Shown piece after piece: positions 43,407-53,099 of a stretch of DNA of 64,000 nt. The stretch's first letter is position 1, and every line of letters begins with the position of its first letter. Origin of the DNA: JACRPH01 sp041665465 (GTDB lineage: Archaea; Nanobdellota; Nanobdellia; Woesearchaeales; GW2011-AR9). The notes under the pieces were generated by a model that made no database searches, had not been told where the DNA came from, and was given only the letters and a program-made list of their open reading frames with translations. The position numbers and the translations under genes were made by a program. The stretch spans positions 62,001-126,000 of the forward strand of contig JBAYIU010000001.1 in NCBI GenBank assembly GCA_041665465.1, given 5' to 3'.

Positions 43407-43825
43407 TTTAATAACTTAAATAATAGAGTTACAATCTCATCAAAGCTTTTATAGTTTTCTCTAAAGTAAGTATAATCAACTCTTTCCCCATAATATTCTA
43501 AACGATTACGTAGAAAACTCATCTGAGAAATGGTATTTACCTCAGACTCATAATTGGGAAAATCTTTTGCAAAAAAGGCAAATAGACACTGATGATTTCC
43601 TGAACGCATCCCTCTTTTAAGCATCAAAGCAACCAACAACTCTTTAATAACCTCATAATACTCATCAAAAATAAAACTGACATTTTTCTCAGTAAGAGAA
43701 ATACTTCTCGCAAAATCCCATCTCTCTTTGGCCAAGTCTAAAATAGAGTTAATTCTAGCTGGATCGGGATAAACATTTCTAATAAACTTACTCGTACATT
43801 CTTCCCAGGGCATAAGATCGGTCAT
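43403..43825 (-). CDS. HEPN-domain protein (putative toxin half of MNT-HEPN)
   Basis: 140 aa, all helical. MSFLRNRLEYYGERVDY contains R106 and Y111-Y112, matching the HEPN R-x4-[H/Y] signature in its archaeal RN-xxx-YYG form. HEPN proteins are often RNases held inactive by their nucleotidyltransferase partner. The gene lies between the wHTH-MNT gene (4-base overlap) and the giant surface gene (4-base overlap), so all three are co-translated. His-to-Tyr at the second motif position makes RNase activity uncertain. Confidence 0.75.
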   Translation of the reverse strand: MTDLMPWEECTSKFIRNVYPDPARINSILDLAKERWDFARSISLTEKNVSFIFDEYYEVIKELLVALMLKRGMRSGNHQCLFAFFAKDFPNYESEVNTISQMSFLRNRLEYYGERVDYTYFRENYKSFDEIVTLLFKLLK

Positions 43826-44355
43826 TTTAAAGTAAAATATCCTTTGATTTTTATTCCATTAACAACATTGTTTAACAAGTGTTTTGGAAGGAGATTAATA
43901 TTGGGTTGAGTAAATAGTTGTATTTTATGACCTAGTTTTTTCTCAAAACGAGCCAAATCAACTTTTTTATTCTTTCCGCATTCGACAAAGAAGTCAATAT
44001 CACTTTCTTGATTAGATTCTCCTTTCCTAAAACTACCAAAAAGGAGAATACAAGAGGCAGCTAGCTCTTGATCTAAATAATCTATCAAACCAGATTTAGA
44101 GAATTTTTCCGCATAGTAATTTGATTTTATTAAGCGATTATACCAATTATCAATCCATTGATTATCCTTAGAGAGGAACCCTTCTTTTCTTAATCTCAAT
44201 AAATAAATGTGAAGCGTTGAAGGACTAAGTTTAAGTTTTTTTCCTAATTCCCTTACTGTAAGCTTAACTGAAGGATTCTCAAAGAAAAATTCCATTATCT
44301 TCTGTTCAGAAGTATTGGACAGATGTTCGGGTTTGTTGGACAACTGTTTCTTCAT
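43822..44355 (-). CDS. wHTH-MNT nucleotidyltransferase (putative antitoxin half)
   Basis: 177 aa. A winged helix-turn-helix at about 14-64 (KLTVRELGKKLKLSPSTLHI, LRLRKEGFLSK) precedes a minimal nucleotidyltransferase core with G107-S108, ten residues, D119-I-D121 (LLFGSFRKGESNQESDIDFF). In characterised MntA-HepT pairs this enzyme adds AMP to a Tyr of the HEPN toxin. The DNA-binding domain suggests autoregulation of the operon. It starts 4 bases before the stop of the 1125-aa surface gene and overlaps the HEPN gene by 4. The placement inside a surface operon is unusual. Confidence 0.85.
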   Translation of the reverse strand: MKKQLSNKPEHLSNTSEQKIMEFFFENPSVKLTVRELGKKLKLSPSTLHIYLLRLRKEGFLSKDNQWIDNWYNRLIKSNYYAEKFSKSGLIDYLDQELAASCILLFGSFRKGESNQESDIDFFVECGKNKKVDLARFEKKLGHKIQLFTQPNINLLPKHLLNNVVNGIKIKGYFTLK

Positions 44356-47300
44356 ATGGTCGCCTCGGCTACTGGAGCAGCACTAGTTAATGGAGCGGAA
44401 GTCGTTTCGGGTTTACTGGTTTCCTGTTCAACCTGTTGAGTTAACTCTTCTACACTAGGAGTAGCAGTTTGTCCGTACTGACTTCCTCCAGTAAGTTTAT
44501 TTCTATCAATACCTTTAGCCATGTCACAATAAGGAGTAGCAGTAACTGTTGGGGGTTGTTTAATTACACCGATTACTGATTCAATGATATCTAATAATTT
44601 AGTTAGGGCTCTGGCCCAGTTACACGCTTCTAATAAACCCTGACTGAATTTAACAAAACAGAATGTCCCACATAAGGCCATTTCTACGATATTAATCAGC
44701 CCCACCGGAGAAGTGAAGATAGATTTTACCAACTTACCGATCTGCTGGACTGCTCCAAGAAGAGGGACGAATTCAAAAGCTGGACCCCATACATATTCAC
44801 ACATCTGTAAGTCAAACAGATCATTACAAGATTCAACTGTAGCCACCCCTTTAGGAACTTCAGTACCGTAACAGACAATCTTTCGGCAATGAATCTCTCT
44901 AGCCTTTTCTAAATTATAAACTACGCCAGGAACACATAATCCAATAATGGAAAGATAGAGATTATCATACAAGGAAGTAGCAGGAACTCCTAACAAAGTT
45001 CTTCCGGTATAAAGATTATACGTATCTAATACCCCTGCCTGATACTTACCATACCATCCTAAAGATTCAGAATATCCTCCTTCGCCTCTAGGAGCACAAG
45101 AAAGAATGGCTAACGGAACTTGGATATATTGAGCAAAGGTAGTAACCGTAGTTGCCCCGGTTTTTATAACTCCACAACTCCCTCTAAAGAAACCGCCTGC
45201 TCCAGCAGTAAAAGCATTAGATTCAACAGAGTCGGCACTAGAAGTAAGTATTGCTTGAATTGTATTAAACAATGATACTACAGTAAATATAATATTTATA
45301 GCCCCTAAAATATACTTAATCCAAGTGATGGCTAGATTGACATAATGCAAAGCATTAGCAAACTTCATGAAATCGGTGTTCCAAGCATCGTCAACCAACT
45401 TAGCTAAGTTCTCATCCACTGCACCCATCTGACTAAATCCGAAAGGAACACTTACAGTAACTTCTTGAGTTTCAGCAGAAGCTAAAGCGTTCTTGCCAAC
45501 TTTAGAATAAATTTGTACTTGACAAGTATACTCAGCAGGATTTCCACCAGCAGCAAATAAAGTACGGCCATCAAAAGGAGCAAACTCTAACATCAAAGTT
45601 AAAGAAACTGGAGAATCCTGTCCTTCGGGGAAACTTCCACCGTAACTTATACTTCTAGAAATCTTAGGAGCATTACTTCCTTCTTTTGGCATACAACTGT
45701 CTTTCAGTAGTTGTATTGATAAGACTCGGGCTTGAGAATTATCGCTGCTAAGCTTAACCGTCATAGGCATACGAGTATAAGCAACAGGAGTGGTATCTAA
45801 ATCAACAAACTCTATCCCTGGAGTGGGTTGACCATACATCTCCCAATAATCAGGTTTTTCTTCAGAATCTAATCCCAATAAATCAAAAGAATAAGTTCCG
45901 TCATCTCTAATCTTCTCGACATTCTTTGCTTCTGGCCAGACTTTGGCATTATTCCCGGCAGTATCGGTAATCATTACCTGAACTCTTTGATTAGACTGAG
46001 GCCCGCTCTTAAGTAAATCTGTTTCAATAACACAGATCCATTTCTGTTCTTTTTGCTGACAATTTTCTTCAGTAAATTGTTGCCACCCAGTATTTGGATC
46101 TAAACCCATGGTCTTATCCGTTTCAATAAACTTACTTTCTGCATCGTTAACTAAATCGTTCAAGTTAACCAAGAAGTTCAATCCAGAAGATTCTGAAACA
46201 GTAGCTTTAATCTTTATCCGATCATTACTTTGGAAATAATTATGATCTCCAGAATCAGAAGTGCCAAAGAATTCTAACTTTTCAATCAATGGAGCACCAT
46301 TATCGACAATCAATTCAGTAGCCGGACTTATACCTTTGTTCCCGGCTTTATCTTCCAATTTAAATAGAGTGATAGAAATGGTATTGGAAGAAGTAAGCTT
46401 AGCGTCAACGTCCCAATAACAGTTAGTAATTCCTTCATCAGCAATTTTAGTACAGTTCTCTGGAGCGATCGGAGCAGTATTCCCAGTAATTCCACCAAAG
46501 TTGGCAGAAATAGTATTTTCATCTACTCCTGAACCTTGTTCTTTAATCTTCAGATAGATTCTTTGCATCCCATCAGCGATATAAATTCCACCATTATATT
46601 GTCGGTCTGGACCGAAGAAAGTAGCTTCAGGAGGAGTGATATCTTCTACATAAGATTTAGTGATTTTACTTTCAACTGTATTTCCATTTTGATCTTTAGC
46701 TACAATTTTAAATTCAATACTGCTAGGAGAAGTACCTTTGATCAATACGGACTCCCAACTGCAATGCCACAAAGCTGCTTCTTCCCCGTCTTCAACACAG
46801 TTAGCTTCATTTCCGTCTAAACTGGTTTGATCAGCATAAGCATAAACTAAAGGAGTAGATGTTTCTCTCACATCTACTAACATTCTAGTAGTTTGATCTA
46901 AAGAACCTTTGAATTTATCTAAAGCAGTAAGGTTTAAACTGTCTGCAACAATAACCGGATCAACAAAATCTCCTTGGAAAGAGACTTGGGGAGGGTTAAG
47001 GGTTTTATGTCCAAAGTAATCTTCCGCCATGACTTTGACATGTTTAGTCCCTTCGCCACTAAGCGAAGTTTCTAAAATCCCGTTAGTGCCACGATCACGA
47101 GCATAACTATAACTTTCTTTTCCGATAGAAAGGTTTTCAATGTGGTCTAATACTTGACCAGACTCACCGTCCAAAACTTCAATGGATTTAATCCCGATAA
47201 AGGGTTTACCTTCATACTTATCACTTACTTGAAAATCAAGACGTACTTTTCCTTCAGCGTCTTGTGAAGCTGTTAACCCAGTAATTTTAGGAGCAGAACC

Positions 47301-47729
47301 ATCAGCATTAATATCATCTGAATCAGAAGCAGTTTTGTTTATGCCCAAATTGCTAGGATAAGTATATTCTACTGTAAACTTATAACTAGTTTCTTTCACC
47401 CCTTCACTGAGAGGACTAATATATTTACACAATACTCCTAAAGCATCATCACTACAAGAATTAAATGAACGTTCATTATCATTAATGTTAATCTTAACCT
47501 CTTCAGGTGTAATGGTAGTATTCTCGCCACCTTCTAACCCAGAGATCAATGCTTCTACGGTCCAGGTGTCTCCTTTAGCATCGATGAATTTTTCTACTTC
47601 TCCAGCTCCAGAATTATGAGTTATCTGTAAAGAAGTAGCTAGAACATCAGCAGAATAAAAGGGGATACTTATAACTAAAGCAATAATGAACATTCCAATG
47701 AAACTCCACAGTCGTTGTTGGTTAACCAT
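44352..47729 (-). CDS. 1125-aa surface protein with Ig-like repeats and C-terminal membrane region
   Basis: Signal/anchor segment at about 10-31 (LWSFIGMFIIALVISIPFYS). Several Ig-like/cadherin-like modules follow to about residue 700. They are recognised by recurring starts such as SAPKITGLTASQD, DITPPEATFFGPD and DNGAPLIEKLEFFG, and ends such as DKAGNKG and DTAGNNA. From about 790 the protein has membrane helices (ITWIKYILGAINIIFTVVSL and two to three more) with Cys-rich loops (LCVPGVVYNLEKAREIHCRK), then a Thr/Pro/Gln-rich tail. It follows the pilin-like gene by 20 bases. Likely a membrane-anchored stalk or assembly platform for the surface apparatus; function inferred from architecture. 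Confidence 0.8.
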   Translation of the reverse strand: MVNQQRLWSFIGMFIIALVISIPFYSADVLATSLQITHNSGAGEVEKFIDAKGDTWTVEALISGLEGGENTTITPEEVKININDNERSFNSCSDDALGVLCKYISPLSEGVKETSYKFTVEYTYPSNLGINKTASDSDDINADGSAPKITGLTASQDAEGKVRLDFQVSDKYEGKPFIGIKSIEVLDGESGQVLDHIENLSIGKESYSYARDRGTNGILETSLSGEGTKHVKVMAEDYFGHKTLNPPQVSFQGDFVDPVIVADSLNLTALDKFKGSLDQTTRMLVDVRETSTPLVYAYADQTSLDGNEANCVEDGEEAALWHCSWESVLIKGTSPSSIEFKIVAKDQNGNTVESKITKSYVEDITPPEATFFGPDRQYNGGIYIADGMQRIYLKIKEQGSGVDENTISANFGGITGNTAPIAPENCTKIADEGITNCYWDVDAKLTSSNTISITLFKLEDKAGNKGISPATELIVDNGAPLIEKLEFFGTSDSGDHNYFQSNDRIKIKATVSESSGLNFLVNLNDLVNDAESKFIETDKTMGLDPNTGWQQFTEENCQQKEQKWICVIETDLLKSGPQSNQRVQVMITDTAGNNAKVWPEAKNVEKIRDDGTYSFDLLGLDSEEKPDYWEMYGQPTPGIEFVDLDTTPVAYTRMPMTVKLSSDNSQARVLSIQLLKDSCMPKEGSNAPKISRSISYGGSFPEGQDSPVSLTLMLEFAPFDGRTLFAAGGNPAEYTCQVQIYSKVGKNALASAETQEVTVSVPFGFSQMGAVDENLAKLVDDAWNTDFMKFANALHYVNLAITWIKYILGAINIIFTVVSLFNTIQAILTSSADSVESNAFTAGAGGFFRGSCGVIKTGATTVTTFAQYIQVPLAILSCAPRGEGGYSESLGWYGKYQAGVLDTYNLYTGRTLLGVPATSLYDNLYLSIIGLCVPGVVYNLEKAREIHCRKIVCYGTEVPKGVATVESCNDLFDLQMCEYVWGPAFEFVPLLGAVQQIGKLVKSIFTSPVGLINIVEMALCGTFCFVKFSQGLLEACNWARALTKLLDIIESVIGVIKQPPTVTATPYCDMAKGIDRNKLTGGSQYGQTATPSVEELTQQVEQETSKPETTSAPLTSAAPVAEATI

Positions 47730-47749
47730 AGTTGATTATGTTAATTTAT

Positions 47750-50161
47750 TTATTGAAACTCCGGCAATATTGCCTGATATATTTCTTCAGTATTATTTAC
47801 TAAATCACTTATCTTGTTCCCAATAGTCTGAGATTCCATCACTCGACCATTAATTGAATGCTCGCCTTCTAAGAGATAAGCAGGAGTAGAAAGAAGATCC
47901 GCAGATAAGACATAAAACGTAATATTCTGTGACCCGTACAATTGTTCGGGAGTAATAGTTAAATATTGTTCTGGACGATTTAAATCGTACATCCCAGCTA
48001 AGAACTTACTAGTCCGGGTTTCGGTCATGGAAAAACAACTGTCAGAATCGGTCCAATCACCACAACGGCGTTCTTCCGGAATGTATAATTCTTTATTCTT
48101 AATCACGTTAGCCATCACTTTATAGATTCCAGGGACAAGGGGCACTTCAGTAGTTCCATTCCCGGTTATTTGAACCGTAGCAGAAAAAGGAGCGTTCCTA
48201 ATCTTATCTTGGAACCCTGAAACTCGCTCTAAAGTGATTAGCACTTGTTCATCTTTTTCTAAAGGTTTAGGTACGTCCATAAAATAATAATTGTGAACGT
48301 GGCTTCTACTAGAGTTAATCACTTCAGTGTAAACGGGAGTTTTAGGTTTAAATAAAAGGTCTCCCTGATTGAAGAAACATATCTCTTTACTAGGATCAGA
48401 ACAACTACTAGCTTGTTCAGACCCAGCAGTAAAAGTACAAGGAAGCAAGGAAATACATTCTTTCAGTTCTTTCTTTTTAACCACAACATTAACATTCTTG
48501 ATACGGTCCATAGTAAAGGCTTTTTGAGTAACTCCTTGAACCGCATATCCAATAATAGCAGACTTGTTCTGATATTTGTAAGTATTGATAGGATAAAAAT
48601 TAGTAAGATAATCTGGATTCATGAAAGCTAGGCTTCCACCGTAAACTGCTGGATATTTGCTTGTAAGTTCACCATTTAAGTCAGTTCCCCCGATATCACA
48701 ATCTTCTTGGTTAGGAACAGAGAAAGTTACTTTAACCCCTTCAATCGGTTCTTTAGTATAACTATCAACCACGGTAGATTTAATTTCTCCTGCAGTCCAC
48801 ATATCTTCTTGACAAGTTAAAGAATATACAGGACGAGCAACATCTGCTTTCCAAGCTTCATTAGCAACAGCAGGTTTATTGTTACGAATATTAGACTCTA
48901 AAGCGAATACTAACTGATAACCTTCACCATCAAAAGCATTAGCATCTCTTACTGTAACCAATACCGGATAAGAAACATCATAATGAGTATCGTAACGCTG
49001 TTGAGTATAATCAAACACCGACCAGAAAGTGATATGAGTATCTTCCGGTTTGACTTTTCCGGCATAACTATTTACTTTAAGATAAGGTTCCCAACCAAGG
49101 TAATCAAACCCGACTTCTAAATCTTCACCCCCATTTAAGGTTAAGACCATATTATCCAAGATCTGTTGAGATAATTCATGATTCTCTGGATAAGTTGCTC
49201 GATAGAAATTACTGCTACCCAAAAAGCGAAGCATGGGCACATAGGAGGTAAGCATACCTCGAATTTTTTTCTGCAAATCTGTCACTTCCCAACTTAAAGT
49301 AGAAATGCGATCAAACGAAACATCAGATACGGGAGCGAGAAGTTCTGATTTTTTTTGTCCATAGATGGAGATTAATTCCATCCCTTGACGTTCCAAAAAA
49401 CTGTAATTCTGTTGAGCAAAAGTGATTTGACTTGCCACATCATAATAATGTTTCAAATGTAAAGGCACTTTTACGCTGAACTGATCCAATTCTCCTTGCG
49501 ATGGACCTTGAGTAGCTTTAATATTCATAGTTAAAGTAAAAATCACTCCCGTCTCACCAACTCGAGCAGTAACTTTCTTCTGTCCACCATCAGGAAATTC
49601 TATCTGCATGGTGGTTAAAGAACTATAATTTAACAAACAAGTATCTAATTGTTCTTTAACAAAACGAGCCAATTGTGCTTCTATGCTCAGAACAGGATCT
49701 TCATCAAGGTACAGTTTTGGTCTTAAAGAAGAATACATCACTTTACTAGCAGTATTTGGTTCTGAATTGTAATACCAATAAGGAACTTGACTTTGTTCAA
49801 TCAGAATACCTTCAGCTTCGGTAGGATCTTGATCAGAATATTTTCCCGCTAAATCAGGATAAATATATCCGCCATGTTGACCCAAAACTAACAACCCGCG
49901 TTTGCCCACGTCAGATAAACAATTTTCAGTAAATTTTTGGATCGGCTGAAATTCTGCAGGTGCAGTAACCAATAAAGGCTCTTCGGCAGATTCAATAGAT
50001 TGGGTAGTGTTAGATTTAGTCATATAAAGAATTCCAGCAAAGGCAAATACTAACACAATACCGATGATAATAAAGAGAGTGACTTGACCTCGATTATTCC
50101 AATCCCAATTAGAAATAAGTCTAGAAGTACACCTATTAACCATCCTCTTTTTCTGCTTCAT
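47750..50161 (-). CDS. 803-aa pilin-like surface protein, first gene of surface operon
   Basis: The N-terminus reads WNNRGQVTLFIIIGIVLVFA, starting at residue 21. A basic residue and Gly are followed by a hydrophobic helix at about 28-47, the class III (type IV pilin/TadE-like) signal layout common in DPANN surface proteins. The extracellular part of about 750 residues is mostly beta with few Cys pairs. It includes a carboxypeptidase-regulatory/Ig-like module near 455-540 (STVVDSYTKEPIEGVKVTFS). TATA box at 50190-50197, only a few bases of leader. No peptidase or ATPase for a pilus lies in the window. Probably a large minor pilin or adhesin. Confidence 0.8.
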   Translation of the reverse strand: MKQKKRMVNRCTSRLISNWDWNNRGQVTLFIIIGIVLVFAFAGILYMTKSNTTQSIESAEEPLLVTAPAEFQPIQKFTENCLSDVGKRGLLVLGQHGGYIYPDLAGKYSDQDPTEAEGILIEQSQVPYWYYNSEPNTASKVMYSSLRPKLYLDEDPVLSIEAQLARFVKEQLDTCLLNYSSLTTMQIEFPDGGQKKVTARVGETGVIFTLTMNIKATQGPSQGELDQFSVKVPLHLKHYYDVASQITFAQQNYSFLERQGMELISIYGQKKSELLAPVSDVSFDRISTLSWEVTDLQKKIRGMLTSYVPMLRFLGSSNFYRATYPENHELSQQILDNMVLTLNGGEDLEVGFDYLGWEPYLKVNSYAGKVKPEDTHITFWSVFDYTQQRYDTHYDVSYPVLVTVRDANAFDGEGYQLVFALESNIRNNKPAVANEAWKADVARPVYSLTCQEDMWTAGEIKSTVVDSYTKEPIEGVKVTFSVPNQEDCDIGGTDLNGELTSKYPAVYGGSLAFMNPDYLTNFYPINTYKYQNKSAIIGYAVQGVTQKAFTMDRIKNVNVVVKKKELKECISLLPCTFTAGSEQASSCSDPSKEICFFNQGDLLFKPKTPVYTEVINSSRSHVHNYYFMDVPKPLEKDEQVLITLERVSGFQDKIRNAPFSATVQITGNGTTEVPLVPGIYKVMANVIKNKELYIPEERRCGDWTDSDSCFSMTETRTSKFLAGMYDLNRPEQYLTITPEQLYGSQNITFYVLSADLLSTPAYLLEGEHSINGRVMESQTIGNKISDLVNNTEEIYQAILPEFQ

Positions 50162-50189
50162 AATAATAGGCAGAAGTAAAGAATCAAGG

Positions 50190-50197
50190 TATATAAA
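50190..50197 (-). promoter_or_regulatory. TATA box of the 16-kb surface operon
   Basis: Minus-strand TTTATATA followed by CC, centred 32.5 bases before the ATG at 50161. It is the only clear promoter I see for the eight-gene unit down to 33902, because the downstream genes overlap or nearly abut. Confidence 0.5.
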
Positions 50198-50227
50198 GGT
50201 TATTGTTTTTTAAGAGAGAGGTTAAGG

Positions 50228-50265
50228 AGAGAAATAAGAGAAAAAAAACAAGAGAGAAATAAGAA
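50228..50265 (-). terminator. T-rich terminator after metG
   Basis: On the minus strand the region contains a run of eight T and several TTTCTC units directly after the metG stop. It should separate metG from the surface operon. Confidence 0.45.
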
Positions 50266-52410
50266 TTATCTTACTTTAGCTCCGTCCTTCAGAGCAACCT
50301 GCATTTCTTCTACTTTGCTCTTGAGCTTTTTGCCATCACAAACCACTTTTCCGGATTGAATTTCTATCTTTAACTTAGCAAATTCGTCAAAAGTGATCTC
50401 TGAAGTGGAATTCTCTGTACCTTCAAAGAAAAACTCTTCTCCCGGTTCGGTTTTATGTGCAAAAAGAGGCTTAACTATCTTATCATCTTCATCTGCAGCC
50501 AAGATCATCCCTTCACTCATCTCTCCTCGAAGTTTAGCTGACTTTAGGTTGAAAACAAAAACAGACTTCTGATTAAGTAATTCTTCCGGTTGAAGATATT
50601 TCTTTAATCCGGCAACAATCTGTCTTTTTCCTAAATCTCCAAAATCTACTTGCATCTTGTATAAACTATCGGCATTAGGATGATTCTCTAATTGAACAAT
50701 CTTTCCTACAACCATTCGCAGAGGAAATTTAGCTGTGCTAGGCAGAGTTTCAATCTTCTGCACCAGCATTTGTATCGGGTATAGTTTACCTTTCCAAATG
50801 AAGTTAAGATCTTTCCAAGTTAATTCTTTTTCTCCGAACGCAGCAGAAACTTTCTTAGCAAACTCGGGCAGGATGGGACTTACCAGTATAGCCAGATCTC
50901 TAGCCAGATTAACACATAAAGCAACTTTTGCTTGGGCTGCATCTTTATTCTTCCAAGGTTCAGCTTGTTGGAAATAAATATTTCCAATATCAGAGATCTT
51001 TAGAATATTCTTTACAGCATTCTTATAATCTAACTCAGAATAATTCTTCTTGACTTCTTCAAACAGTTGTTCCGTCTCTTTGATTAAATCCGATTCTGGA
51101 GCTACTTCTTTAATCTCCCTGTAATTCTTCTCTGCAAAAGTTAACACTCGATAACAAAAGTTTCCCAAGTTTCCAACTAAAACGGTGTTGATGTTAGACT
51201 GAAAATCTTCAAAACTTAAATCCACATCAACCAGTTTACGATCGAGATGACTAGCGTAATAGAAACGCAACGATTCTGGAGAGTACAATTTAAGGAAATC
51301 TTTAGCAGTAAAGAAGGTCCCTCTACTTTTAGACATTTTTTCTCCATTAACAGTAATGAATCCGTGCACGCTAAGTTTTGGTAAAGGTATTCCTACTGCA
51401 ATCAACATCGCTGGCCAGAACAAGAAATGGAAGTAAGCGATATCTTTCCCGATAAAATGATGCACTTGTCCTTCTTTCCAATATGACTCCCAAGTTTGTC
51501 CACGAGCATCAGTATAATTCTTAGTGGAAGAGATATACCCAATGGGCGCATCTAACCAGACGTAGAAATACTTCTTCTGTCCGGTTTCTTTCTCGGCATC
51601 AGGAATCTCAAACCCAAAATAAGGAGCATCTCTGGAAACGCACCAATCATCTAATCCTTTATTCAACCATTCGTTCAACCAGTTCTTAACTTCTGGCTGA
51701 ATTCCTGAATTAGGATCGTTAAACCAAGTTTTCAGTTGATCAGAGAATTCTCCTAACTTAAAAAAGTAATGTTCGCTCTCTTTCTCTACTGGAGTTTTAC
51801 TGCAGATAGAACATCTCGGATTGATTAGATCTGTTCCTTTCAAAGCCTTGTTACATTTCTCACAGATATCTCCATACTGATCTGGAGCATCACAATGAGG
51901 ACAAGTTCCTTTCACGTAACGATCGGGTAAGAAACGTTTACAATTTTCACAGAATATAGCTTCTATTTTCTTTCGATAGATGTATCCTTTTTCTTTTAAG
52001 GTTTTATAAAAATATTCAGCAATCTCTTTATTCTCAGGAGAATGGGTTTTGTAATAGTTGTCAAACTGGATCAAGTAATTTTTAAAATCTTCTTGGTGCT
52101 CTTTCCAGTATTCTAAAGCAAACTGTTCGGGAGCTTTTCCCGCCTTACCCGCATTTACTTCTATCGGAGTACCGTGCATGTCTGAAGCACAAATGTACAA
52201 AGCAGGGGTACCAATTAGTTTAAGAAACCGACTATAAATGTCTGCTTGAATGTATTCTAATAAATGTCCAATATGGATTGGACCGTTAGCATAAGGTAAA
52301 GCAGCGGTGATTAAAGTTCTTCCCATCATCATGCTGCTTTTAGATTTAGCAGCAGTCAAATTCTTGCTCGGTTTAGGAGCAGATTCCGTTTTGGGAAGTT
52401 TAGTTGTCAT
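50266..52410 (-). CDS. metG: Methionyl-tRNA synthetase with C-terminal tRNA-binding domain
   Basis: 714 aa. An N-terminal Lys/Ser extension (1-29) precedes the catalytic core with PYANGPIHIGHL (HIGH at 46-49) and EKMSKSRG (KMSKS near 355). The connective peptide has four Cys pairs (CENC, CPHC, CEKC, CSIC), which bind two zinc ions. A C-terminal OB-fold tRNA-binding domain (Trbp111-like, about 565-665: IVQLENHPNADSLYKMQVDF, SAKLRGEMSEGMILAA) ends in a helical tail. It charges tRNA-Met for initiation and elongation. The fused OB domain is usual in bacteria and in some archaea. TATA inside a 14-bp palindrome, centred 26.5 bases before the ATG. Confidence 0.97.
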   Translation of the reverse strand: MTTKLPKTESAPKPSKNLTAAKSKSSMMMGRTLITAALPYANGPIHIGHLLEYIQADIYSRFLKLIGTPALYICASDMHGTPIEVNAGKAGKAPEQFALEYWKEHQEDFKNYLIQFDNYYKTHSPENKEIAEYFYKTLKEKGYIYRKKIEAIFCENCKRFLPDRYVKGTCPHCDAPDQYGDICEKCNKALKGTDLINPRCSICSKTPVEKESEHYFFKLGEFSDQLKTWFNDPNSGIQPEVKNWLNEWLNKGLDDWCVSRDAPYFGFEIPDAEKETGQKKYFYVWLDAPIGYISSTKNYTDARGQTWESYWKEGQVHHFIGKDIAYFHFLFWPAMLIAVGIPLPKLSVHGFITVNGEKMSKSRGTFFTAKDFLKLYSPESLRFYYASHLDRKLVDVDLSFEDFQSNINTVLVGNLGNFCYRVLTFAEKNYREIKEVAPESDLIKETEQLFEEVKKNYSELDYKNAVKNILKISDIGNIYFQQAEPWKNKDAAQAKVALCVNLARDLAILVSPILPEFAKKVSAAFGEKELTWKDLNFIWKGKLYPIQMLVQKIETLPSTAKFPLRMVVGKIVQLENHPNADSLYKMQVDFGDLGKRQIVAGLKKYLQPEELLNQKSVFVFNLKSAKLRGEMSEGMILAADEDDKIVKPLFAHKTEPGEEFFFEGTENSTSEITFDEFAKLKIEIQSGKVVCDGKKLKSKVEEMQVALKDGAKVR

Positions 52411-52430
52411 TTTAGAATAAGAGTTATAAT

Positions 52431-52444
52431 GGTATTTAAATACC
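52431..52444. promoter_or_regulatory. Palindromic TATA region of metG
   Basis: GGTATTTAAATACC is a perfect 14-bp palindrome containing the TATA box. Its symmetry may simply reflect AT-richness, but it could be an operator overlapping the basal promoter. Confidence 0.5.
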
Positions 52445-52587
52445 TTTCAGTAAAATTTTGGAGGGACATTAGGGGTATATAACTACTAACCAGTGATTAA
52501 GAAGCAAAAGATTTAAATATAATGGCCATTTTTAGAATTTAAAAGAGTCAATTTAACAGTAAAATAAAAAATGAAGGGGTAATTAAA

Positions 52588-52857
52588 ATGAGTCTAGAAC
52601 ACTTTAAAAATTTATACCACATCGCAAAAGAAGAAGGAATTAAGTCAGCTTTAGAAAGAGATTTTATGGAAACTGTAAGAAGACATCCTGCCTTACTAAC
52701 TGGTTTAATCCTTGGTAAAAGTGCTTATTTTGGAAAAATTGCTCCTGAGAGAGTAGAATATAAACCAATCTGTCAACCACTCAATCAATCAGCAGGAGAA
52801 GGTCGCAACCCCAGAGAAATTGCTTTAGATTATATCACTCATGGAAATTCAAATTAG
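52588..52857 (+). CDS. Small hypothetical protein, 89 aa
   Basis: A helical N-terminal half (FKNLYHIAKEEGIKSALERD, HPALLTGLILGKSAYFGKI) and a polar C-terminal half ending in DYITHGNSN. A weak hydrophobic stretch (residues 35-48) is too short for a clear membrane helix. AGGGGTAA Shine-Dalgarno 6 bases before the ATG, with a TTTAAATA box about 75 bases upstream, so it has a leader of about 50 bases. Family unknown. Confidence 0.55.
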   Translation: MSLEHFKNLYHIAKEEGIKSALERDFMETVRRHPALLTGLILGKSAYFGKIAPERVEYKPICQPLNQSAGEGRNPREIALDYITHGNSN

Positions 52858-52913
52858 ATCTAATTCTTAGTAACTGGACTAACTAGCAAAAAGTATGCTC
52901 TTAAGACAAACTC

Positions 52914-53099
52914 TTATGCTGCTTTTCTTCCGATTCTACGACTGCGAGAGTAATGCAATTGGAACATACTTTTCCTAGCCGGTACTCGACGCATTACTAA
53001 CGTTGGTGCTTTACCGTTCGTCATAAACGAACAGTAACGATATTCTAGCCCAGTCTTACTGATAAACCAACTTGCCGTGTTTTTTACGTTTATATTCAT
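52914..53099 (-). CDS. 61-aa basic protein coupled to the AbrB gene
   Basis: Starts 4 bases before the AbrB stop (ATGA-type overlap). The protein is strongly basic, with an Arg-rich C-terminal half (MRRVPARKSMFQLHYSRSRR). It has no PIN or RelE signature that I can see. By position it is the toxin or partner of the AbrB-type protein; alternatively it is the remnant of a longer toxin. Unknown family. Confidence 0.5.
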   Translation of the reverse strand: MNINVKNTASWFISKTGLEYRYCSFMTNGKAPTLVMRRVPARKSMFQLHYSRSRRIGRKAA

